A DNA stretch of 64,000 nt from Salinicola socius (GCF_001937195.1 NZ_MSDO01000026.1:1-64000), one strand, 5' to 3'. Shown: positions 18,741 through 29,314, counted from the first letter of the stretch. Notes: generated by a model from the letters alone, not told the origin. Program-made: numbers and translations.

Positions 18741-19469
18741 TCAGCGAATGGCCGGCACCATCGGCCGGTAGTAGCGATCCCACAACAGCACGCCACCGGC
18801 AACGCCGCCGGGCAAGAGAATCAGGTTGAGTACCGGCACCCAGGTCGCCACCGACATGCAGGCGCCATAGGTCAGCGTCGGCCACCAGCGCGCGCGCAGG
18901 CGACGGCGCATGTCGGTGAAGCCGACCTGATTGTTGTCCATCGGGTAATCGAGATACTGCACGGCCATCATCCAGGCCGAGAACGCCGCCCACAGAAACG
19001 GCGTGATCAGATTCAGGCCCGGCACGAAGCCCAGCAGGAACAGTGCCGCCATGCGCGGCAGAATGTAGCCCAGCTTGACCAGTTCACGCCCCAGCGCATC
19101 GACACCGGATTTGACCAGGCCGCGCTCGTCGCTCGGTGGCCGCCCGGTGACGCGGGTTTCCACTTTCTCGGCCAGGAACCCGTAGAACGGCGCGGCGATC
19201 AGATTGGAGACCAGCGTGAAGGTGAAGAACACGATCAGGGCCAGCGCCGCCACCAGCAGCGGCCAGATCAGCCACTCCAGCCAGGTGAGCCACTCCGGCA
19301 CCTGGCGCATGCCGTAATCCAGCCAGCCGCCGAAATTCTCGAACAGATAGAAAAGGGTGCCACCGTAAAGCAGCACGTTGACCACGATGGGGCCAATCAC
19401 GTAGCGGCGCAGGCCGGGTTCGAAAACCAGACGCGTGCCTTCGATAATCGCTTTCAGGGGATAGATCAT
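18741..19469 (-). CDS. cysZ: Sulfate transporter CysZ
   Basis: An inner-membrane sulfate uptake protein. The 242-residue sequence has four main hydrophobic segments (about 22-45, 68-95, 138-165, 203-225) and the family pattern FTLVSNLIAAPFYGFLAEKVE followed by a second similar amphipathic stretch. The C-terminal LLPGGVAGGVLLWDRYYRP is typical of CysZ. It is not next to other cysteine genes. ATG 19469 has a moderate GGATT ribosome site. No terminator is obvious. Confidence 0.9.
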   Translation of the reverse strand: MIYPLKAIIEGTRLVFEPGLRRYVIGPIVVNVLLYGGTLFYLFENFGGWLDYGMRQVPEWLTWLEWLIWPLLVAALALIVFFTFTLVSNLIAAPFYGFLAEKVETRVTGRPPSDERGLVKSGVDALGRELVKLGYILPRMAALFLLGFVPGLNLITPFLWAAFSAWMMAVQYLDYPMDNNQVGFTDMRRRLRARWWPTLTYGACMSVATWVPVLNLILLPGGVAGGVLLWDRYYRPMVPAIR

Positions 19470-19580
19470 GCCGAATCCGTCGACCAGACAGTATGTTGCG
19501 TGATCGACACGCTAACACAGTCCCGCCGATGAGGCGTCAATGCAGCGACAGCCAGTGCCGCCCCTGGTACCGGTTCGGCG

Positions 19581-20306
19581 CTAGCGGCCGCGCAGGGCTT
19601 CCGCGTCGAGCTCTTTCTTCGAGATATGGCGAATATCGTGGCCCTTGACCAGATAGATGACATGCTCGGCGAGGTTGTCGGCGTGATCGCCGATACGCTC
19701 CAGCGCTCGCAGTACCGTCATCACGCTCAGCACGCCGCCGATGGAGCGTGAATCTTCCATCATGAAGGTCGCCAGCGAACGCATGGCGGTGGTGTATTCG
19801 CTATCCACCGAGGCATCTTCCTGAACCACTTTCAGCGCCAGTTCGGTATCGAAACGGGCGAAGGCGGTCAACGCATCGCGCAGCATATGGCCGACGTGCT
19901 CGCTGATATGACGGATCTCGATGCTGCCCTGGGGAATCCGTCCGGCCTCGATCAGGTCGATCGCATTGCGCGCGATCTTGTTGGCTTCATCACCCATGCG
20001 TTCGAGATCGTTGGTGGCCCGGATGACCGCAATGACCAGGCGCAAGTCGGAGGCAGCCGGCTGGCGCCGGGCCAGAATCCGCACGCACTCCTCATCGATC
20101 TTGAGCTGCATGTCGTTGACGCTGCTGTCGTTGTCGCGCACCCGTATCGCCAGTTGGCTATCGCCATCCAGCAGTGCCGTCAGGGCTTCCTGAAGCTGTT
20201 TCTCGACCAGTCCGCCCATCGCCATCAGTTGGGTCTTGATGGCTTCCAGGTCCTGATTGAACTGCTGCGAGATGTGCTGACTGTGGGTATCGCTGGTGAT
20301 ATCCAT
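19581..20306 (-). CDS. phoU: Phosphate signalling regulator PhoU
   Basis: A cytoplasmic helical protein linking the Pst transporter to PhoR, needed to switch the Pho regulon off. The 241 residues contain two three-helix repeats, each with the metal-binding E(D)xxxRxxDHxxN-like motif: LERMGDEANKIARNA near residue 88 and LERIGDHADNLAEHV near 200. ATG 20306 has GGAG six bases upstream. It lies apart from pst genes, at least within this window, but within 10 kb of phoBR. Confidence 0.95.
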   Translation of the reverse strand: MDITSDTHSQHISQQFNQDLEAIKTQLMAMGGLVEKQLQEALTALLDGDSQLAIRVRDNDSSVNDMQLKIDEECVRILARRQPAASDLRLVIAVIRATNDLERMGDEANKIARNAIDLIEAGRIPQGSIEIRHISEHVGHMLRDALTAFARFDTELALKVVQEDASVDSEYTTAMRSLATFMMEDSRSIGGVLSVMTVLRALERIGDHADNLAEHVIYLVKGHDIRHISKKELDAEALRGR

Positions 20307-20453
20307 GCGTGGCTCCAAATGAGAGGCGCGACGAAAAACAGGGGACGCGACGAACGTTTTACGACCTATCTCGCCATTCTGGCACAACAGTATTGCAAAC
20401 AGATGACGACGTCGGCATTGGGCTGACCCGGCAGCGGCGTGACCCGCGCCTGG

Positions 20454-22694
20454 TCACAGCGGCGTGAGCTTGGCGAAGCCCAGCACCAGCCACTTGTCAC
20501 CCTCGCCTTCGAAGCTGACGTGAACCCGGGCGCGCGCGCCTTCGCCCTCGGCATCGAGGATCACGCCCTCGCCGAACAGCGGATGGCTGACCCGCTGACC
20601 GAGCGATAGCGATGGCAGATCGTCGCCGCCTTCGATGCCCTGCTGGCGTGCCGGCCCCACGTTCGGCCGCGACGTCACCGGTCGCGATATCTGGCCGCGC
20701 AGGCGCACTTCCTCGAGCAGCTCCTCGGGCACCTCGCGCAGGAAGCGCGACGGGCGCGCCATCGTTTCGCGACCGTGCAGACGGCGAATCTCGGCGTAGG
20801 TCAGATAGAGCTTGCGCATGGCGCGGGTCATGCCGACATAGCAGAGCCGGCGCTCCTCCTCGAGGCGCCCCGGCTCCTCCAGCGACATCTTGTGCGGGAA
20901 CAGACCCTCCTCGATGCCGGCCACGAACACCACCGGGAATTCCAGCCCCTTGGCCGAGTGCAGCGTCATCATCTGGACGCAGTCCTCGAACTCGTCGGCC
21001 TCGTGATCGCCCGCGTTGAGCGCCGCCTCGGCCAGGAACGGTTCCAGCGCCGCGGCACCTTCGCCGACCTCCTGCAGATCGATCGGGTTGGCCTGCGCAT
21101 TCTGCGAGAACGCCCGCGCCGCGTTGACCAGTTCCTCCAGGTTCTCGACCCGCGCCTGACCTTTCTCGCCCTTCTCGCTGCGATGATGTTCGATCAGACC
21201 GGAAATCTGGAGGGCATGGTCGATGATCTCGTACAGCGCCATGCCGGCGGTGTCGTTATCGAGCCGCTCGATCAGCTCGGCGAAGGCGTTAACCGCATTG
21301 CCCGCGCGACCCTTCAGCGTACCGTCGCTCAGGCTGTCGTGCAGCGCCTGCCACAGCGACACGTTGGTATCGCGGGCGCGGCCACGCAGGATCTCCACCG
21401 TACGCGTGCCGATGCCTCGCGCCGGCACGTTGATCACCCGCTCCAGCGAGGCGTCGTCCTCGCGGTTGAGCAGCAGCCGCAGATAGGCCAGCGCGTTCTT
21501 GATCTCGAGGCGCTCGTAGAAGCGCTGGCCGCCGTAGATACGATACGGCACGCCGCTGCGAATCAGCGCTTCCTCGATCACCCGCGACTGCGCGTTGGAG
21601 CGGTAGAGAATCGCCATCTCGCGGCGGGAAAAGCCGTTACGCGACTGCTCGCCGATGGTATCGACGATGAAGCGCGCCTCGTCGAGATCGTTGAAACCGG
21701 CGTAGACCGAGATCTTTTCGCCGGTCTCGCCATCGGTCCACAGCTCCTTGCCCATGCGCCCGCTGTTCTGACTGATCAGCGCATTGGCGGCATCCAGAAT
21801 CACGCTGGTGGAGCGATAGTTCTGCTCCAGGCGGACCGTCCGGGTATTGGCGAATTCGCTCTCGAAGCGGCGAATGTTCTCGACCTTGGCCCCGCGCCAG
21901 CCGTAGATCGACTGATCGTCGTCGCCGACCACGATCATGCAGGCACGATCGTCATCGCTCCCTCCATTGCCATCGGCGCCCGCCAGCAGCTTGAGCCAGG
22001 CGTACTGGAGGGTATTGGTGTCCTGGAATTCGTCGACCAGGATGTGCCCGAAGCGCTCGCGATAGTGCTTGAGCAGCGCTGGCGTATCCCGCAGCAGTTC
22101 CAGGCTGCGCAGCAGCAGCTCGCCGAAGTCGACCAGCCCGCCGCGCTCGCAGGTCAGCTGATAGAGCTCGTAGAGCTCGACCATCTTGGCCATGTACGGG
22201 TCGCCATGGGTCGCCACCTGCTGCGGACGCAGCCCCTCTTCCTTGCAGCCACCGATGAAATACTGCACCTGCTTGGGCGGATAGCGCTCGTCGTCGACGT
22301 TGTGGTCCCGCAGCAGACGCTTGACCAGCCGCAGCTGATCGTCGCTGTCGATGATCTGGAAATGCTGGGGCAGCCGCGCGTCGTGCCAGTGCGTGCGCAG
22401 CAGGCGATGGGCGATGGAGTGAAAGGTGCCGACCCACATGTTGCGAAGCGTCGCGCCCTGCAGCGCCTCGAGACGCGTCCGCATCTCGCGGGCGGCCTTG
22501 TTGGTGAAGGTCACCGCCAGAATGGCGTAGGGGGAAACGCCTTCGGCCTGCAACAGCCAGGCGATGCGGTGCACCAGTACCCGGGTCTTGCCCGAGCCGG
22601 CACCGGCCAGCACCAGCATATTGCCGGGCGGCGCGGCGACGGCCTCGCGCTGATTGGCATTGAGGGAGTCGATTAGTGCCGAGACATCATCCAT
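20454..22694 (-). CDS. uvrD: DNA helicase II (UvrD)
   Basis: A 3'-5' superfamily 1 helicase for nucleotide excision and mismatch repair. The 746 residues carry all helicase motifs: LAGAGSGKTRVL (Walker A), DEFQDTN (motif II), VGDDDQSIYGWRGA (motif III), QNYRS (IV), LHSAKGLEFPVVF (V) and RLCYVGMTRA (VI). The C-terminal Tudor-like segment (SLGQRVSHPLFGEGVILDAE) is present. ATG 22694 is chosen because the family N-terminus begins there. I saw no LexA box in the short upstream region. Confidence 0.97.
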   Translation of the reverse strand: MDDVSALIDSLNANQREAVAAPPGNMLVLAGAGSGKTRVLVHRIAWLLQAEGVSPYAILAVTFTNKAAREMRTRLEALQGATLRNMWVGTFHSIAHRLLRTHWHDARLPQHFQIIDSDDQLRLVKRLLRDHNVDDERYPPKQVQYFIGGCKEEGLRPQQVATHGDPYMAKMVELYELYQLTCERGGLVDFGELLLRSLELLRDTPALLKHYRERFGHILVDEFQDTNTLQYAWLKLLAGADGNGGSDDDRACMIVVGDDDQSIYGWRGAKVENIRRFESEFANTRTVRLEQNYRSTSVILDAANALISQNSGRMGKELWTDGETGEKISVYAGFNDLDEARFIVDTIGEQSRNGFSRREMAILYRSNAQSRVIEEALIRSGVPYRIYGGQRFYERLEIKNALAYLRLLLNREDDASLERVINVPARGIGTRTVEILRGRARDTNVSLWQALHDSLSDGTLKGRAGNAVNAFAELIERLDNDTAGMALYEIIDHALQISGLIEHHRSEKGEKGQARVENLEELVNAARAFSQNAQANPIDLQEVGEGAAALEPFLAEAALNAGDHEADEFEDCVQMMTLHSAKGLEFPVVFVAGIEEGLFPHKMSLEEPGRLEEERRLCYVGMTRAMRKLYLTYAEIRRLHGRETMARPSRFLREVPEELLEEVRLRGQISRPVTSRPNVGPARQQGIEGGDDLPSLSLGQRVSHPLFGEGVILDAEGEGARARVHVSFEGEGDKWLVLGFAKLTPL

Positions 22695-22814
22695 TGGAAA
22701 CCGTGCGGGGCCTGCTGCTGGAAATAGAGAAGAGCGCGCCAGCTTAACATAGCCGGCCCGCTCCACCTGACACGACGCCTGTTGGCAACTGCCGCCGCTG
22801 ACTGGCGTGGGCGA

Positions 22815-23462
22815 TCAGCGCTTCTGCGCCGTGGCGGCATCCTCGGCGGCAGCGCGGATCGCGGCATCCTGCGGACGAGCGCTCGACGAGCCGGATGCAT
22901 TACCACCGGCCGTCCCGGCCGATGCCTTGCCGGCCGACGAAGAGGCGGCGGCTGGCGATGCGGAAGACGAGGCAGAAGATTTCGCTGCCGTACCGGACGC
23001 CGTGGGCGCCGTCGCCGAGGGCGTCTTCACCGGACCCGTTGCCCGGGAAGCCGATGCGGGAGAAGCGGTAGAGGTGGCCGCTGTCGCTGTCTTGCGGTTT
23101 TCGTCGGCAGGCGATGCCTCGTTCTCCTCGCCATCGGCCCGCAGATCCTGAGTGATCGCTTCGGGCTTGGGCGGCGGCTCGATCACCGTCTCGTGGTGCA
23201 TGTCGGCCAGTTTCTCGGCGCCCCTGGCGACATGGTGATACATCTCGCGATAGTCCTCGACCATCCGCGTCATGGTCGCGGAGACCTGCTCGAAGTGCTC
23301 GCGAACGTCTTCCTTGTAGACCTTGTGCTCGCGATTGAGCTCACGCATCGGTTCGGTATTGTGGCCGCCCATCTTGGTGCCCAGCCAGTAGCCGACCAGC
23401 ACCCCTATGGCCCCCACGGCCACCGCGATGGCAATCCAGGGCCCTACGCCAATGCTCTCCAT
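22815..23462 (-). CDS. zapG: ZapG/YhcB-like cell-division membrane protein (DUF1043)
   Basis: A single-pass inner-membrane protein linked in enterobacteria to division and envelope integrity. An N-terminal membrane helix (residues about 8-28) ends in GYWLGTKMGG, followed by a helical region with HFEQVSATMTRMVEDYREMYHHVARGA, which is the DUF1043 core. The C-terminal 100 residues are a low-complexity Ala/Ser/Thr tail (about 115-205), longer than in E. coli. ATG 23462 is the natural start. The 23463-23619 gap shows nothing recognisable. Confidence 0.85.
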   Translation of the reverse strand: MESIGVGPWIAIAVAVGAIGVLVGYWLGTKMGGHNTEPMRELNREHKVYKEDVREHFEQVSATMTRMVEDYREMYHHVARGAEKLADMHHETVIEPPPKPEAITQDLRADGEENEASPADENRKTATAATSTASPASASRATGPVKTPSATAPTASGTAAKSSASSSASPAAASSSAGKASAGTAGGNASGSSSARPQDAAIRAAAEDAATAQKR

Positions 23463-23619
23463 AAATCAGCCGCCTCTTGAGTGATTGAAAGAAAAATCGT
23501 CGCTACGTCGCTACACCAGCGTAAGCATGACAGTGAAGACCGGTCGCATAGCGGATTGGTTCATTACCTAAGCATAGTTGGAAACCCGATTGCCAGTCCG
23601 GGCCCGGCCCTGTGGTTTC

Positions 23620-23663
23620 GGTACGGCCTCGATACGACCTCGATACGGTCTCGCCATGGCCTC
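23620..23663. repeat. 11-bp tandem repeat at the dnaE2 stop codon
   Basis: Four degenerate 11-bp units start at 23620, 23631, 23642 and 23653, for example GATACGACCTC and GATACGGTCTC. The array ends exactly at the dnaE2 stop codon (23662-23664). The period is not a multiple of three, as expected outside coding sequence. Confidence 0.85.
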
Positions 23664-26600
23664 AATGGAAATCGCGACTCCGCGTACTCAGACCCTCCAG
23701 CAGCCCGGTAAGATCGGTCAGACGCCTGGCAATGACATGGCGCACGCCCGCCTGGGACTCCAGCTTGCCGATCACCCGCAGCAGTCGGGATTCGAGCAGT
23801 ATCCGGCGATAACGCACGGCAAGATGCGGCCAGACCACGACATTGACCATGCCGAATTCGTCCTCGAGGGTAAGAAAAGTCACCCCCTTGGCGGAACCGG
23901 GGCGCTGGCGCCCGATCACCAGGCCGGCGATCGCCACGCCGATATCGCTCGGTAGCTCGGCGAGGCGTTTCGAATCCACCACGCCGCCCAGACCGCGAGT
24001 GCCCTCCGCCCGGCAGCGCTGGCGCAGCAGCGACATCGGATGCGGCCCCAGCGTGGTGCCGAGTGTGGCGTAGTCCGCCTTGATCGCCTCCCCGACTTCG
24101 AGGGTCGGCAGCGCGAACGTCTCCTCTTCGGTCTCGACCTCGGAAAACAGCGGTAGCGAGGTCTCGATCCCGGCCGCGGCCCATCGCGCCTGATGGCGAT
24201 CCCCGGCCAACCCCTCCAGCGCTCCGGCATCGGCGAGCCGTGAGAGCACCGCCCGCTTGACGCCGGCTCTCGCCGCCAGGCGTTCGACGCTATCGCAATC
24301 AGGCGTATCGCGAGCGGCCAGCAGCCGCTCGCCGTCGCTCTCGGCCAGGCCCTTGATCATGTGCAGGCCGAGCCGGATCGCCAGCCCGCCGGTGCTGTCA
24401 GGGGCAACCTCCAGCGTGCTCTCCCACCGGCTCTGGCGAATGTCGACCGGGCGAACCTCGACGCCGTGGCGGCGGGCATCCTGCAGCACCTGATCCGGCG
24501 AATAGAAGCCCATTGGCCAGCTGTTGATCAGGGCGCAGGCGAAGATCTCCTGCTCGTGGCATTTGAGCCAGCAGCTGGCGTAGGTGAGCAGGGCAAAACT
24601 GGCGGCGTGGGATTCGGGAAAGCCGTAGCTGCCGAAGCCCTTGATCTGTTCGAAGATGCGCTCGGCGAAGCTCAGTTCGTAGCCGCGCTCGAGCATCCCC
24701 TCGACGATGCGTTTGCGATGAGGCTCGAGCCCGCCGTGACGCTTCCACGCCGCCATCGAACGCCGCAGCTGGTCGGCTTCGCCGGGGCTGTAGCCAGCCG
24801 CCTCCACCGCCAGCGCCATCACCTGCTCCTGAAACAGCGGTACGCCCAGGGTACGCTCGAACACCGCTTTTACCGCCTCGGAAGGATAGGTCACGGGTTC
24901 CTCGCCGTTACGGCGCTTGAGGTAAGGGTGAACCATGTCGCCCTGAATCGGCCCCGGGCGCACGATCGCCACCTCGATTACCAGATCGTAGAACGTGGCC
25001 GGCTTGAGCCGTGGCAGCATCGCCATCTGCGCGCGGGATTCGATCTGGAACACGCCGACGGTGTCGGCACGCTGGATCATGGCGTAGGTTTCGGGGTCCT
25101 CGGGTGGCAGATCCGCCAGGCCGTAGTCGCGGCCGCGATGCTGTCTGAGCAGGTCGAAGCTGCGCCGCAGTACCGTCAGCATGCCCAGCGACAGCACGTC
25201 GACCTTGAGCAGGCCGACCAGATCGAGATCGTCCTTGTCCCACTGGATGACGGTACGCTCGGGCATGGCAGCGTTCTCCACCGGTACCAGCGTCTGCAGC
25301 GGCGCATCCGAAATCACGAATCCGCCCGGATGCTGAGAGAGATGGCGCGGAAAGCCGACCAGCGTGGCGGCCAGTGCCAGCAGACGCTTGAGCATCGGCT
25401 CCTGCGGCTCGAAACCCTGCTCCTCGAGGCGTGCCGCATCGGGGATCACATCGGTCCAGCGTCCGGCACAGCGGGCCAGTTGATCGATGCGCTCCGGCGC
25501 GAAGCCCAGTGCCCGGCCGATATCGCGAATCGCCCCGGCGGCATGGTAGTGACTGACCACGGCGGTCAGCGCGGCGCGATGGCGCCCGTAGCGGCGAAAG
25601 ACGTACTGGATCACCTCTTCGCGGCGCTCGTGTTCGAAATCGACATCGATATCCGGCGGCTCGTCGCGCTCGCGGGAGATGAATCGTTCGAACAGCAGCG
25701 CCGTTTCGGCCGGGTCGATGGAAGTGATGCCCAGCGCGAAGCAGACCGCCGAGTTGGCCGCCGAACCGCGCCCCTGGCACAGGATCTGCCGGCGGCGCGC
25801 GAACGCCACGATATCGTGAACGGTCAGAAAGTAGTGCTCGTAGCCAAGTTCCTCGATCAGCGCGAGTTCGTAGTCGATCTGCCGGGAAGCCTTCTCCGGT
25901 ACACCCGCCGGCCAGCGACGAACGCAGCCCTCGAGCGTCAACTCGCGCAGCCACTCGGCCGGCGTCTTGCCGGCCGGCACCACCTCGTGGGGATAGGTGT
26001 AGCGGAGCGCGCCGAGATCGAAATCGCAGCGCGCCGCCAGCGCCGCGCTCGCGGCCATCAGTTCGGCGGGGTAGATCGCGGACAGCGCGTCGCGGCTGCG
26101 CAGATGGCGCTCGCCGTTGGCGAACAGGGTGTCACCCGCCTCGAACACGCTTCGATGATGGCGAATCGCGGCGAGGCAATCCTGCAGCGCCCGCCGGCCG
26201 CGGGCGTGCATGTGAACGTCCCCCGTCGCCAGCGCCGGTATGCCCAGCGCGTCGGCCAGGGCCTGCAGCTGGGCCAGGCGCGCGGCGTTGTCGCAGCCAT
26301 TCTCGAAGCCGTAGTGGAGCTCCACCGCCAACCACAGCCGATCGGGAAAGGCGCGTGCCAGCCGCTCGCCCACCTCATGATCACCCATCTCGCAATCCGC
26401 CACGGCGCAGGGGATCCACAGCGCGAACAGGCCCTCGCCGCCGTCGAGCTCGTCAAGGTCGGCTTCGAGCAGCCGATACTCGCCCTTGGGCGCGCGACCG
26501 CGTACGCGGGTGATCAAGCCGCAGAGCGCTTCGTAGCCACGCTGGTTCTCCACCAGCAGCACCAGCTTGATGCCGCATTCGGTGCGAAACTCGGCGCCGA

Positions 26601-26895
26601 CGATCAGGTCGATGCCATGCGTCCGCGCAGCCTGCCAGCCACGCACGATCCCCGCCAGCGTGGCCTCGTCGGTGATCGCCAGCGCCCGATAGCCGAGCCG
26701 GGCGGCGCGCTCGAACAGCTCCTCCGCGGTGGAAGCCCCGCGCTGGAAGCTGAAGGCGGAGAGACAGTGCAGCTCGGCGTAGGGCTCTCTAAAGGCGCCC
26801 GAACCCGCGCCTGTCGACTCACGGGCGCCCGAAGCGGCAGCGTCGGGCCGCGATAAGGCGGCAGCGTCGGGCCGCTGTAAAAATCCATCGTTCAT
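23662..26895 (-). CDS. dnaE2: Error-prone DNA polymerase DnaE2 (ImuC)
   Basis: The C-family polymerase of the SOS mutasome. The 1077-residue sequence has an N-terminal PHP domain ([15 protein letters not shown], near residue 38), the polymerase core with [20 protein letters not shown] (catalytic aspartates) and [20 protein letters not shown], and a C-terminal OB fold. ATG 26895 overlaps the imuB stop (ATGA), indicating coupled translation. The first 35 residues hold two in-frame copies of an 18-bp palindromic repeat, coding RPDAAA twice, and do not look like PHP sequence. Confidence 0.96.
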   Translation of the reverse strand: MNDGFLQRPDAAALSRPDAAASGARESTGAGSGAFREPYAELHCLSAFSFQRGASTAEELFERAARLGYRALAITDEATLAGIVRGWQAARTHGIDLIVGAEFRTECGIKLVLLVENQRGYEALCGLITRVRGRAPKGEYRLLEADLDELDGGEGLFALWIPCAVADCEMGDHEVGERLARAFPDRLWLAVELHYGFENGCDNAARLAQLQALADALGIPALATGDVHMHARGRRALQDCLAAIRHHRSVFEAGDTLFANGERHLRSRDALSAIYPAELMAASAALAARCDFDLGALRYTYPHEVVPAGKTPAEWLRELTLEGCVRRWPAGVPEKASRQIDYELALIEELGYEHYFLTVHDIVAFARRRQILCQGRGSAANSAVCFALGITSIDPAETALLFERFISRERDEPPDIDVDFEHERREEVIQYVFRRYGRHRAALTAVVSHYHAAGAIRDIGRALGFAPERIDQLARCAGRWTDVIPDAARLEEQGFEPQEPMLKRLLALAATLVGFPRHLSQHPGGFVISDAPLQTLVPVENAAMPERTVIQWDKDDLDLVGLLKVDVLSLGMLTVLRRSFDLLRQHRGRDYGLADLPPEDPETYAMIQRADTVGVFQIESRAQMAMLPRLKPATFYDLVIEVAIVRPGPIQGDMVHPYLKRRNGEEPVTYPSEAVKAVFERTLGVPLFQEQVMALAVEAAGYSPGEADQLRRSMAAWKRHGGLEPHRKRIVEGMLERGYELSFAERIFEQIKGFGSYGFPESHAASFALLTYASCWLKCHEQEIFACALINSWPMGFYSPDQVLQDARRHGVEVRPVDIRQSRWESTLEVAPDSTGGLAIRLGLHMIKGLAESDGERLLAARDTPDCDSVERLAARAGVKRAVLSRLADAGALEGLAGDRHQARWAAAGIETSLPLFSEVETEEETFALPTLEVGEAIKADYATLGTTLGPHPMSLLRQRCRAEGTRGLGGVVDSKRLAELPSDIGVAIAGLVIGRQRPGSAKGVTFLTLEDEFGMVNVVVWPHLAVRYRRILLESRLLRVIGKLESQAGVRHVIARRLTDLTGLLEGLSTRSRDFH
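26834..26881. repeat. Palindromic 18-bp repeat, two copies in dnaE2
   Basis: GCGGCAGCGTCGGGCCGC is present at 26834-26851 and 26858-26875, two 24-bp in-frame units. Arms GCGGC/GCCGC can pair around the loop AGCGTCGG. The same sequence occurs at 32526-32543, and an arm-changed relative lies at 28153-28206. Confidence 0.9.
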
Positions 26896-28406
26896 CCGAA
26901 CCACCCGTGCAGATACCATCCCTGCCGCCCTGGTTCGCACCAGACCCAGGCATGACGACCGTCGGCCCACTGGGCCAGATAGTAGTCGCGCCGGATGTCG
27001 CCGCCGTCCCACCAGCCGCTTTCGATCCGCTCCGGGCCCGCCAGCAGCTGCACCACGTCGTCATCGCAGCGCTGGGGCACGCTGGCCAGCCAGCCCGGGC
27101 GCGGCGCGCCGGCGCGGGCGTCTCGCGCCCGCGGGCCAGCGCCATGGAGCACCGCCATTTCCGGGCGGTGTTCGCGATACTCCACCAGCGGCTTGAGCAC
27201 CGGCTCGCCCAATCGCGCCACCAGCCGCTGATGCAGCGTTGCCCAGGCCTGGGCCTGACGTGCCGGCCCCTCCAGCAGTTCCCGCCGGATCGGCGCATAG
27301 GCCGACAATCGAGGCGCGAAAAGCGTCAGGCGCATGACCGGGCCGGCGAGACGCACGCGCTCCAGCTGCGAACGGGTCAGCTCGAGCAGGGTGTCGGGAT
27401 CTCGCTGCGCCGACACCAGGCCGATCTCGACGGGCTGGGCCGGGCCATCTTCCAGCTCGAACATCAGCCGGAACCGCTCGACGCCCGCATCCTGGCCCAT
27501 CAGAAACACGCTCAGCTCCTGCAACAAGCGCTTGAGCGGAAAGGTGAGGCCCGTGATGGCATAGACCGGTCGATCGAATTCGAAAGTGCGCGAAAACCGC
27601 GGCGTCGGGCGGTGGTAGTCGAGCGCCAGCGGCCACTCCCCGCGCAGTTCGCCCAGATGGCGCATCAGGCCGGCCCCGAAACGTCGGGCCAGCGCACTGC
27701 GGGGCAGGGCGAAAAGCTCGCCCAGACGCTGGAATCCGCTGCGTTTCAGGGTCTGCACAATGTCTCGATCGGCATCGATGCTCCCCAACCCGGCACGCTC
27801 GAGGCGTAGCGTCGCCAACGCCGACTCCAGCCCGCCCTCGTCCACCGCCAGGCCGTCGTGGGCATTGACCAGCACGCGTGCCGCCGCCGGATTGTGCGCG
27901 ATCACCAGGCGGTGGGAAAAACCGAGCTCGGCGAGTTCCGCCCGCAGTCGCGCTTCCAGACGCGGCCACGGCCCCAGCAGGTCGAGACTGCTGGCGATCT
28001 CGAACACCAGCGCGTGGGGATAGTGAAGACTGACCTGAGCGCTGAAACCGTAGGCCCAGGTCGCCAGACGCCGCCGCCAGCGCTCCACCGACTCGGCGTC
28101 GAAGGGCGCCGTCTCGAGCCGCTGACTCGAACCGGATCGAGACCCCCTATCTGGCGCGGCGTTGGGCGCCTTGGAAAGCGGCGCGGCGTCGGGCGCCTTA
28201 AAAAGCGGCGCGTTAAACAGCGCCTCGGCGAAACCGCGCGCCTGGCCGGGTTTGACCCCCTGATCGCGGGCGGCACGATTGGCAGCGCGAATGCATTGAC
28301 GCGGTGCCGGCCCGTCGATCAGCGCAAAGGGTGCCTCGGGATTGGCCCGGCGGCGCAGCGCGCCCTCCAGGGCCAGGCGCGGAAACAGCAGGCAGACCCA
28401 GCGCAT
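26892..28406 (-). CDS. imuB: Y-family polymerase-like mutasome protein ImuB
   Basis: The bridging subunit of the ImuA-ImuB-DnaE2 mutasome; it binds the beta clamp and DnaE2 and is thought to lack catalysis. The 504 residues follow the Y-family layout ([14 protein letters not shown] start, then [18 protein letters not shown] and the thumb/little-finger region) without the acidic catalytic set of DinB. ATG 28406 has GGAG nine bases upstream. It lies 4 bp after imuA and overlaps dnaE2 by 4 bp. A 27-bp in-frame repeat inserts KAPDAAPLS-like units near residue 70-90. Confidence 0.93.
   Translation of the reverse strand: MRWVCLLFPRLALEGALRRRANPEAPFALIDGPAPRQCIRAANRAARDQGVKPGQARGFAEALFNAPLFKAPDAAPLSKAPNAAPDRGSRSGSSQRLETAPFDAESVERWRRRLATWAYGFSAQVSLHYPHALVFEIASSLDLLGPWPRLEARLRAELAELGFSHRLVIAHNPAAARVLVNAHDGLAVDEGGLESALATLRLERAGLGSIDADRDIVQTLKRSGFQRLGELFALPRSALARRFGAGLMRHLGELRGEWPLALDYHRPTPRFSRTFEFDRPVYAITGLTFPLKRLLQELSVFLMGQDAGVERFRLMFELEDGPAQPVEIGLVSAQRDPDTLLELTRSQLERVRLAGPVMRLTLFAPRLSAYAPIRRELLEGPARQAQAWATLHQRLVARLGEPVLKPLVEYREHRPEMAVLHGAGPRARDARAGAPRPGWLASVPQRCDDDVVQLLAGPERIESGWWDGGDIRRDYYLAQWADGRHAWVWCEPGRQGWYLHGWFG
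28153..28221. repeat. 27-bp in-frame tandem repeat inside imuB
   Basis: Units start at 28153, 28180 and (partial) 28207. The core GGCGCGGCGTCGGGCGCC has arms GGCGC/GCGCC around a GGCGTCGG loop. Compared with the dnaE2 and transporter-leader copies, both arms changed while pairing was kept. Confidence 0.85.
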
Positions 28407-28410
28407 GGGG

Positions 28411-29022
28411 TCACGCTCCGGCGCCGAAGGCGATTCGCCGCGCAGGGGCAAAGCCACCGCGACACTTGAGGATCTCCAGCTCGGCATGCCGGTGCAGTCG
28501 TATTCGCAGCGGCGCCGGCGAGGCTTCGGGCACTTTCGCCAGCGGCCGATGGACGAACGCCAGCGTATCGCCGCTCGCCGCCGCCACCTGCAGCCGGCGC
28601 ATGAGACGGCTATCGGCCTGTGGCAGCCAGGCAACGACGACGGCACAGCAGCCGGCGCGCAGGCACTGCTCCGTCGCCCACAGCGCTTCGCGACCCTGCA
28701 CGTCCAGCCAATGGCACTGTTCGAGCGCTACCCCCGCCTGCCGCCACGCCGCCGGATACGGCACGCCCGGTGGCGACACCAGTACTATCGGACGGCCTTC
28801 GCGGGTCATCCGCGAGAGTACCGGCCACAGCAAGGCCAGTTCCCCGTTACCGGCGCCCGTCGACAGCAGCTCACTGATCGCGGCCGGCGGCCAGCCGCCG
28901 CCCGGCAGGATCGCATCGAGCTGGGCATGTCCGCTGGCAACCGCTTCGCCACGATCGCTATCGACGCCAGCCTGAGCGCGCCAGACCTGGCGGCTGTCGA
29001 GCAGAGCCTTCAAGCCGTTCAT
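28411..29022 (-). CDS. imuA: SOS mutasome protein ImuA (RecA/SulA-like)
   Basis: The first gene of the DNA-damage mutagenesis cassette. The 203-residue protein resembles a shortened RecA/SulA-like fold: LDAILPGGGWPPAAISELLS at the start, then LLWPVLSRMTREGRPIVLVSPP. The Walker A pattern is degenerate. ATG 29022 has AGGAAG seven bases upstream; upstream codons are non-conserved repeats. It is under a LexA box at 29192. ImuA is reported to interact with RecA and ImuB in other bacteria. Confidence 0.92.
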   Translation of the reverse strand: MNGLKALLDSRQVWRAQAGVDSDRGEAVASGHAQLDAILPGGGWPPAAISELLSTGAGNGELALLWPVLSRMTREGRPIVLVSPPGVPYPAAWRQAGVALEQCHWLDVQGREALWATEQCLRAGCCAVVVAWLPQADSRLMRRLQVAAASGDTLAFVHRPLAKVPEASPAPLRIRLHRHAELEILKCRGGFAPARRIAFGAGA

Positions 29023-29043
29023 CGCGGCTTCCTGGTGCAGTAA

Positions 29044-29088
29044 GGCAACGTACCGGAAGGCAAAGTACGGGAAGACAACGTGCAGGGG
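29044..29088. repeat. 15-bp tandem repeat in the imuA leader
   Basis: Three degenerate units start at 29044, 29059 and 29074 (GGCAACGTACCGGAA, GGCAAAGTACGGGAA, GACAACGTGCAGGGG), between the LexA box and the imuA ribosome site, within the predicted 5' leader. Confidence 0.85.
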
Positions 29089-29191
29089 CGCCAAACCGGC
29101 AATCCGTGATGATGATAATCGTGACGAAGCGACATGGTGACGACCAGACGTGACGAATCGGAAGACTCAGTGTCGCCTAGAAAACCATTTA

Positions 29192-29207
29192 CTGTCTATA
29201 TATACAG
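29192..29207. promoter_or_regulatory. LexA (SOS) box upstream of imuA
   Basis: CTGTCTATATATACAG fits the gammaproteobacterial LexA consensus CTGT-N8-ACAG with an AT-rich centre. It lies 170 bp before imuA, so the imuA-imuB-dnaE2 operon should be SOS-induced. There is no lexA gene beside it, unlike cassettes that begin with lexA2. Confidence 0.88.
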
Positions 29208-29242
29208 TTTCAGGAAGCGCAAAAATCCTCGCCCGACAGCGA

Positions 29243-29278
29243 GCCATGCGAGCAAAGTCGAGGCTTGGCTCGCATGGC
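29243..29278 (-). terminator. Candidate hexR terminator
   Basis: A perfect 11-bp stem, GCCATGCGAGC / GCTCGCATGGC, with a 14-base loop lies 37 bp after the hexR stop. On the minus strand a GATTTTTGC stretch follows about 13 bp later, so termination is plausible but not textbook. Confidence 0.5.
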
Positions 29279-29314
29279 CGGTGGGGACAGAAAAATGACG
29301 GTGGAGCAGAAAAA

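Noticed and set aside
20775-22676. Long open frame on the plus strand opposite uvrD
   Set aside because: It is an antisense shadow of the codon pattern of a high-GC gene; all helicase motifs are on the minus strand.
24361-26856. 831-codon plus-strand open frame opposite dnaE2
   Set aside because: The composition is that of reversed high-GC codons with no recognisable domain, and dnaE2 motifs are unambiguous.
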